A program made the position numbers and the translations under genes. Under the pieces are notes generated by a model. The model had not been told where the DNA came from and did not search any database. It saw only the letters and a program-made list of their open reading frames with translations. Positions 21,359-22,982 of a stretch of 22,982 nucleotides of DNA are shown one piece after another. This stretch comes from a virus, in the IMG/VR virus record IMGVR_UViG_3300042332_002047, positions 1-22,982 of that record, one strand, 5' to 3'. How positions within the stretch are numbered: position 1 is the stretch's first letter; each line of letters starts with the position of its first letter.

Positions 21359-21679
21359 TCAGCCGGCCTCTGCCTGGTCTGACTCGGACTCCTCCTGGTC
21401 CAGGTCCAGCTGGCCGCAGACCCAGTCCCAGTAGCCGAGGCGTGTATTGCCGGCGCCGACCTCGCAAGCCCAGTCTTCGGCGCTGATGCTGCGGCCCGAC
21501 TCGAGTGGCGGGTGGTCAAACCAGAAGCCGTGCTTGTCGGCCAGGTCGAGAGCCTCGGGGCGCTGGTTAAGCTCAGTTAGCAAGCGGTCGACGGCAACGT
21601 TGCGACGCCCTTCTGAGTCCCGCGCGGCATTATTGATAGACAGCAGCTCGAGAAAAGCGTCCTGGTAGTAGCGATCCAT
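21359..21679 (-). CDS. Hypothetical acidic protein (106 aa)
   Basis: ATG at 21679, 3 nt after the stop of the upstream gene. MDRYYQDAFLELLSINNAAR, VAVDRLLTELNQRPEALDLA, DKHGFWFDHPPLESGRSISA, NTRLGYWDWVCGQLDLDQEE and a Glu-rich end. Trp and acidic residues dominate the last third. No family recognised. Confidence 0.75.
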   Translation of the reverse strand: MDRYYQDAFLELLSINNAARDSEGRRNVAVDRLLTELNQRPEALDLADKHGFWFDHPPLESGRSISAEDWACEVGAGNTRLGYWDWVCGQLDLDQEESESDQAEAG

Positions 21680-21682
21680 GGG

Positions 21683-22045
21683 TCAGGCGACAGGGAACAG
21701 AGGCAGCAATGGGGAAGCTGGCGCCCCCGGCCAGGGGTATGGCTCGTAACGCCAAGCCTGGTCGTCGGACACGGTGGGGATGAGGCAGTAGATGTGGCCG
21801 TCAAGCTCTTGCAGATTAGAGCTGGAAGCTGAAAGACCGGCGCGCAAGTCGAGGACTGCTTTGTTGATAGCGGCACGGTCCTGGTCGTTAAGGGTTAAGC
21901 TGGACTCCAGAAGTTCGCTTAACTTGTTAATAGTCGGCTCAATATCCGGGCAAAGCTCTTTTACGCCGGCAGAAGACCCTCCTGGCATGTAGGTCTCCAC
22001 CGCGTTCATCGTGGAAACAAAGCAGCGGATCTGGGCTTGGTTCAT
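21683..22045 (-). CDS. Hypothetical protein (120 aa)
   Basis: ATG at 22045, 3 nt after the previous stop. A helical N-terminal half (QIRCFVSTMNAVETYMPGGS, INKLSELLESSLTLNDQDRA, AINKAVLDLRAGL) and a Trp/Pro-rich tail (AWRYEPYPWPGAPASPLLPL). The two ends are tightly abutted to neighbours, so it belongs to the same transcript. Function unknown. Confidence 0.75.
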   Translation of the reverse strand: MNQAQIRCFVSTMNAVETYMPGGSSAGVKELCPDIEPTINKLSELLESSLTLNDQDRAAINKAVLDLRAGLSASSSNLQELDGHIYCLIPTVSDDQAWRYEPYPWPGAPASPLLPLFPVA

Positions 22046-22048
22046 GCC

Positions 22049-22276
22049 TCACACCTCCAGCGGACTGATCGGGTATTCGATTGGAGCGTGAGCGTCAAGA
22101 AACTCGCGCAAGGCGTTATTCAGCAAGCGCTTTGTCAGCAAACGGTCAGAGACGTCGTTCTCGGTGACATAGATCCTGAAGCGTTGGTAGAGGTCTTCCT
22201 CGACCGCGACCAGGAAGCAGGTCGGCGGAGCGGATCCCATCTCGGGGGGAACTGCGCTGGAGTCGTTATTGTTCAT
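22049..22276 (-). CDS. Hypothetical small protein (75 aa), possible DNA-binding
   Basis: ATG at 22276 overlaps the previous stop as ATGA. After a polar start (MNNNDSSAVPPEMGSAPPT), the core CFLVAVEEDLYQRFRIYVTE then VSDRLLTKRLLNNALREFLD reads as one strand and two helices, a layout seen in ribbon-helix-helix-like small regulators. That resemblance is weak and no search was possible. If it binds DNA it would be a candidate regulator for the operators described at 7355 and 2712. Confidence 0.65.
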   Translation of the reverse strand: MNNNDSSAVPPEMGSAPPTCFLVAVEEDLYQRFRIYVTENDVSDRLLTKRLLNNALREFLDAHAPIEYPISPLEV

Positions 22277-22692
22277 TGGAGGAAAATCGTGTGGGTACCG
22301 CCACCGGGCGGAAGGTTCAAAAGCGAATGCAGAACGAGGCTTTGTCTCTCGCTCATGCGACTGAGGTCGTATGGCCAGGAGAGCGGGATGCTCTTCTTGG
22401 CGGGTGTGGGCAAGGACGGAATGAAGTCGTCTGGCTCTGGTGGCCCGCTCGCCAACAATGGCGACCAGGCCCGCAGCGTGAAGCCAAAGTCCTGCAGAAG
22501 CTGGACCATGGCGCCGGCATCGGCCGGGCCCAGGTAGAGCGCTTGCCCCATGCGGGGCAGAGTGAGATCCGGATCCAGGGAGGGCAGGAACCAGGCGGCC
22601 TGCAAGCTGAACGGGGTCAGCAAGCACCGCCTGGCGGGCGTCCGGCTGAGCAGGAAGTCAGTGGGTCGGTCCGCCCAGGGGTGGGCGGGCAT
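22273..22692 (-). CDS. Hypothetical protein (139 aa)
   Basis: ATG at 22692, 2 nt after the TAG of the upstream gene. MPAHPWADRPTDFLLSRTPA, PFSLQAAWFLPSLDPDLTLP, RMGQALYLGPADAGAMVQLL, QDFGFTLRAWSPLLASGPPE, then a Ser-rich C-terminus. The mix of strands and one long helix looks like a real fold. No family recognised. The stop overlaps the next ATG as ATGA. Confidence 0.7.
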   Translation of the reverse strand: MPAHPWADRPTDFLLSRTPARRCLLTPFSLQAAWFLPSLDPDLTLPRMGQALYLGPADAGAMVQLLQDFGFTLRAWSPLLASGPPEPDDFIPSLPTPAKKSIPLSWPYDLSRMSERQSLVLHSLLNLPPGGGTHTIFLQ

Positions 22693-22694
22693 GG

Positions 22695-22856
22695 CTAGCG
22701 GCCGGGAGGACGGCAATTCTGGTAAAAAGCAGCCTGCCTACGGCGCATGTCAGCGCGCTGGCGGCGTCTAAGAATGGCGTCCCGGGCGGCGCTGGCAAGG
22801 AATAGAACGAGAGCGACGAGGGCGACTGCAGCGAGGGAGACAAAGGGGGCGATCAT
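22695..22856 (-). CDS. Single-span membrane protein (53 aa)
   Basis: ATG at 22856 after GGACCCC; a GTG at 22916, sharing GTGA with the stop of the edge gene, would add 20 residues. FVSLAAVALVALVLFLASAA (about 5-24) is a clear membrane span, followed by a strongly basic tail RDAILRRRQRADMRRRQ, so the tail should face the cytoplasm. Small single-span phage proteins can be holin-like, spanin-like or host takeover factors; no lysis gene is visible nearby. It ends in TAG at 22695. Confidence 0.65.
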   Translation of the reverse strand: MIAPFVSLAAVALVALVLFLASAARDAILRRRQRADMRRRQAAFYQNCRPPGR

Positions 22857-22912
22857 GGGGTCCGAGTAAATGTCAGGAGATCGAGCTGTCAGGGCTCGAT
22901 AGATAATTACGC

Positions 22913-22982
22913 TCACTTTGCGCCGTCGATGCTCCAGCTGCGGCGATTCTCCAGCGCCAGGCCCTTGTAGACGCCACCGGCT
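22913..22982 (-). CDS. C-terminal end of a CDS entering from the right edge
   Basis: A minus-strand frame open from the right edge to TGA at 22915-22913 reads AGGVYKGLALENRRSWSIDG then AK before the stop. Only 22 residues are visible. The GTGA overlap with the possible start at 22916 supports the frame. Family cannot be judged. Confidence 0.5.
   Translation of the reverse strand, partial: AGGVYKGLALENRRSWSIDGAK

Noticed and set aside
1-22982. tRNA genes or CRISPR array
   Set aside because: No cloverleaf with a GTTCxAxxC arm and no regularly spaced repeats were found by eye.

Overview
The window looks like the early/accessory region of a tailed-phage or prophage genome. It is GC-rich and tightly packed, and most genes are small and run on the minus strand (right to left), often sharing a 1-4 nt ATGA, GTGA or TGATG stop/start overlap. 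Recognisable products are those of phage replication and phage-host conflict. No terminase, capsid, tail, integrase or tRNA gene is visible. The host is not certain. Several small hypotheticals recall proteins I associate with cyanobacteria and their phages, there are two copies of the cyanobacterial palindrome GCGATCGC (7937, 10943), and most starts lack a Shine-Dalgarno sequence. A picocyanobacterial phage or prophage is therefore a reasonable but weak guess.

Layout. Positions 1-2282 hold leftward small genes and a 483-residue multi-domain protein with a DUF3850/ASCH-like domain. Positions 2283-2978 are poor in recognisable genes and carry two unexplained structures: a 161-bp segment bounded by 22-bp inverted repeats, and a cluster of GTCTCA/TGAGAC half-sites. 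Positions 2979-5363 encode a primase-helicase of the VapE type. Positions 5564-6534 carry a rightward pair, a membrane-anchored PAS protein and a small membrane protein. Positions 6531-7349 encode a RecB/Cas4-like nuclease with its own promoter and palindromic operator, preceded by a leftward terminator at 7444-7479. From 7595 to 12929 a leftward array contains hypotheticals, two ssDNA-binding proteins, a probable sliding-clamp-like protein, and an adjacent pair resembling the anti-CBASS protein Acb2 and the Thoeris anti-defence protein Tad2. After one rightward gene (13050-13352), leftward genes continue to the right edge: small hypotheticals, a GP88-type protein with an N-terminal zinc motif, a GHKL-ATPase/HExxH fusion, a small ORF interrupted by an in-frame amber codon, a DUF932 protein, and further hypotheticals.

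How it may work together (inference). VapE-type primase-helicase, nuclease, two SSBs and a clamp-like factor form a replication/recombination set that would borrow or supply a polymerase from outside the window. Acb2-like and Tad2-like sponges sit inside this set and would be made early, where they would blunt nucleotide-signal defences (CBASS, Thoeris). The same palindrome, GTCTCA-N1-2-TGAGAC, occurs at the nuclease promoter and in a cluster beside the primase gene, suggesting one regulator or initiator acts at both.
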